Shown: in pieces, positions 40,280 to 40,386 of the stretch
How the letters are laid out: each line of letters begins with the position of its first letter
How positions within the stretch are numbered: the stretch's first letter is position 1
Assembly: GCF_012184385.1 (NCBI RefSeq)
Contig: NZ_VSRL01000059.1
Location: 1-40,386, forward strand
Reading direction: 5' to 3'
From: Lentzea indica
GTDB lineage: Bacteria > Actinomycetota > Actinomycetes > Mycobacteriales > Pseudonocardiaceae
Length of the DNA stretch: 40,386 nt
Notes under the pieces: model-generated
Told to the model about the DNA's origin: nothing
Database searches by the model: none
Seen by the model: only the letters and a program-made list of their open reading frames with translations
Made by a program: the position numbers and the translations under genes

Positions 40280-40386
40280 TCAGCGGCTCTTGCGCTGGTT
40301 CTTCGCTGCCTGGCGGGCCGCCTCGCGGCGCTCCTTGCGGGTGCCGCCCTGCTGCTGGCCGGCGCCGTTGGACTCGCCGTGCTGGT
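40280..40386 (-). CDS. secA: SecA preprotein translocase ATPase, C-terminal end (partial)
   Basis: Only the last 34 complete codons are inside the window. They read QHGESNGAGQQQGG, then the basic tail TRKERREAARQAAKNQRKSR and stop. Such a Gly/Gln linker plus Lys/Arg-rich end is typical of actinobacterial SecA1, which lacks the zinc finger of other SecA proteins. The call rests on this tail and on the Rv3235-secA gene order, since no catalytic motif is visible. Confidence 0.8.
   Translation of the reverse strand, partial: QHGESNGAGQQQGGTRKERREAARQAAKNQRKSR

Noticed and set aside
1-40386. CRISPR array, tRNA or rRNA genes, insertion sequences
   Set aside because: No spaced direct repeats, no cloverleaf with a GGTTCGAAT-type T-arm, no transposase motif and no terminal inverted repeats were found by reading both strands.

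Overview
The window is high-GC DNA from a filamentous actinomycete. Its closest affinity is probably the Pseudonocardiales (Lentzea, Saccharothrix or Amycolatopsis type), judged from protein character only. Pointers are the GTG/TTG starts, nickel superoxide dismutase, the mycothiol-era SigR/RsrA pair, WhiB1, PdtaS, the 24-residue ribosomal protein bL37, and a perfect DasR-type operator. The right part (about 20.6-40.4 kb) follows the backbone known from Mycobacterium tuberculosis Rv3218-Rv3240: lipid kinase, whiB1, pdtaS, bL37, rsrA-sigR, SRAP, aroA-rsgA, WS/DGAT, Rv3235-like, secA. Lineage-specific genes are inserted between these.

Left part. 1-1.4 kb: quaternary-amine (glycine betaine type) ABC permease and ATPase. 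1.5-6.3 kb: a branched-polyamine-synthase-like protein converging on a five-PAS GGDEF-EAL protein, whose Shine-Dalgarno lies inside a perfect 15-bp hairpin. 6.4-9.4 kb: malic enzyme, an RmlC-type sugar epimerase, and the sodX/sodN nickel SOD pair. 9.5-11.9 kb: a TIR-NB-ARC-TPR STAND protein, the best candidate for a defence-type system. 11.9-20.4 kb: secreted hydrolase, phosphatase/acetyltransferase pair, GH28 enzyme with a LacI/cre-like operator, SAM methyltransferase, trypsin-like protease and membrane proteins.

Right part. 20.6-25.3 kb is a signalling and stress hub: lipid kinase, whiB1 behind two CRP-like sites, pdtaS, bL37, rsrA-sigR with a SigR-type autoregulatory promoter, and ybaK. 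25.3-28.8 kb carries DUF4232, DinB, a TIM-barrel DUF7916 gene directly behind a perfect DasR operator, a hydrolase and an SRAP protein. 28.9-40.4 kb carries aroA-rsgA, two DUF3558 lipoproteins, an SDR protein, P5C dehydrogenase, glyoxalase, DUF6912, WS/DGAT, kinase, TrmH, HAD, Rv3235-like and the secA 3' end.

Two global observations. Genes are very tightly packed: four convergent pairs share a 4-bp stop overlap. Four unrelated genes between 27.8 and 37.2 kb (hydrolase, aroA, rsgA twice, WS/DGAT) are each broken by apparent loss of single G/C bases. This looks like base-calling error rather than gene decay. No tRNA, rRNA, CRISPR array or insertion sequence was recognised.
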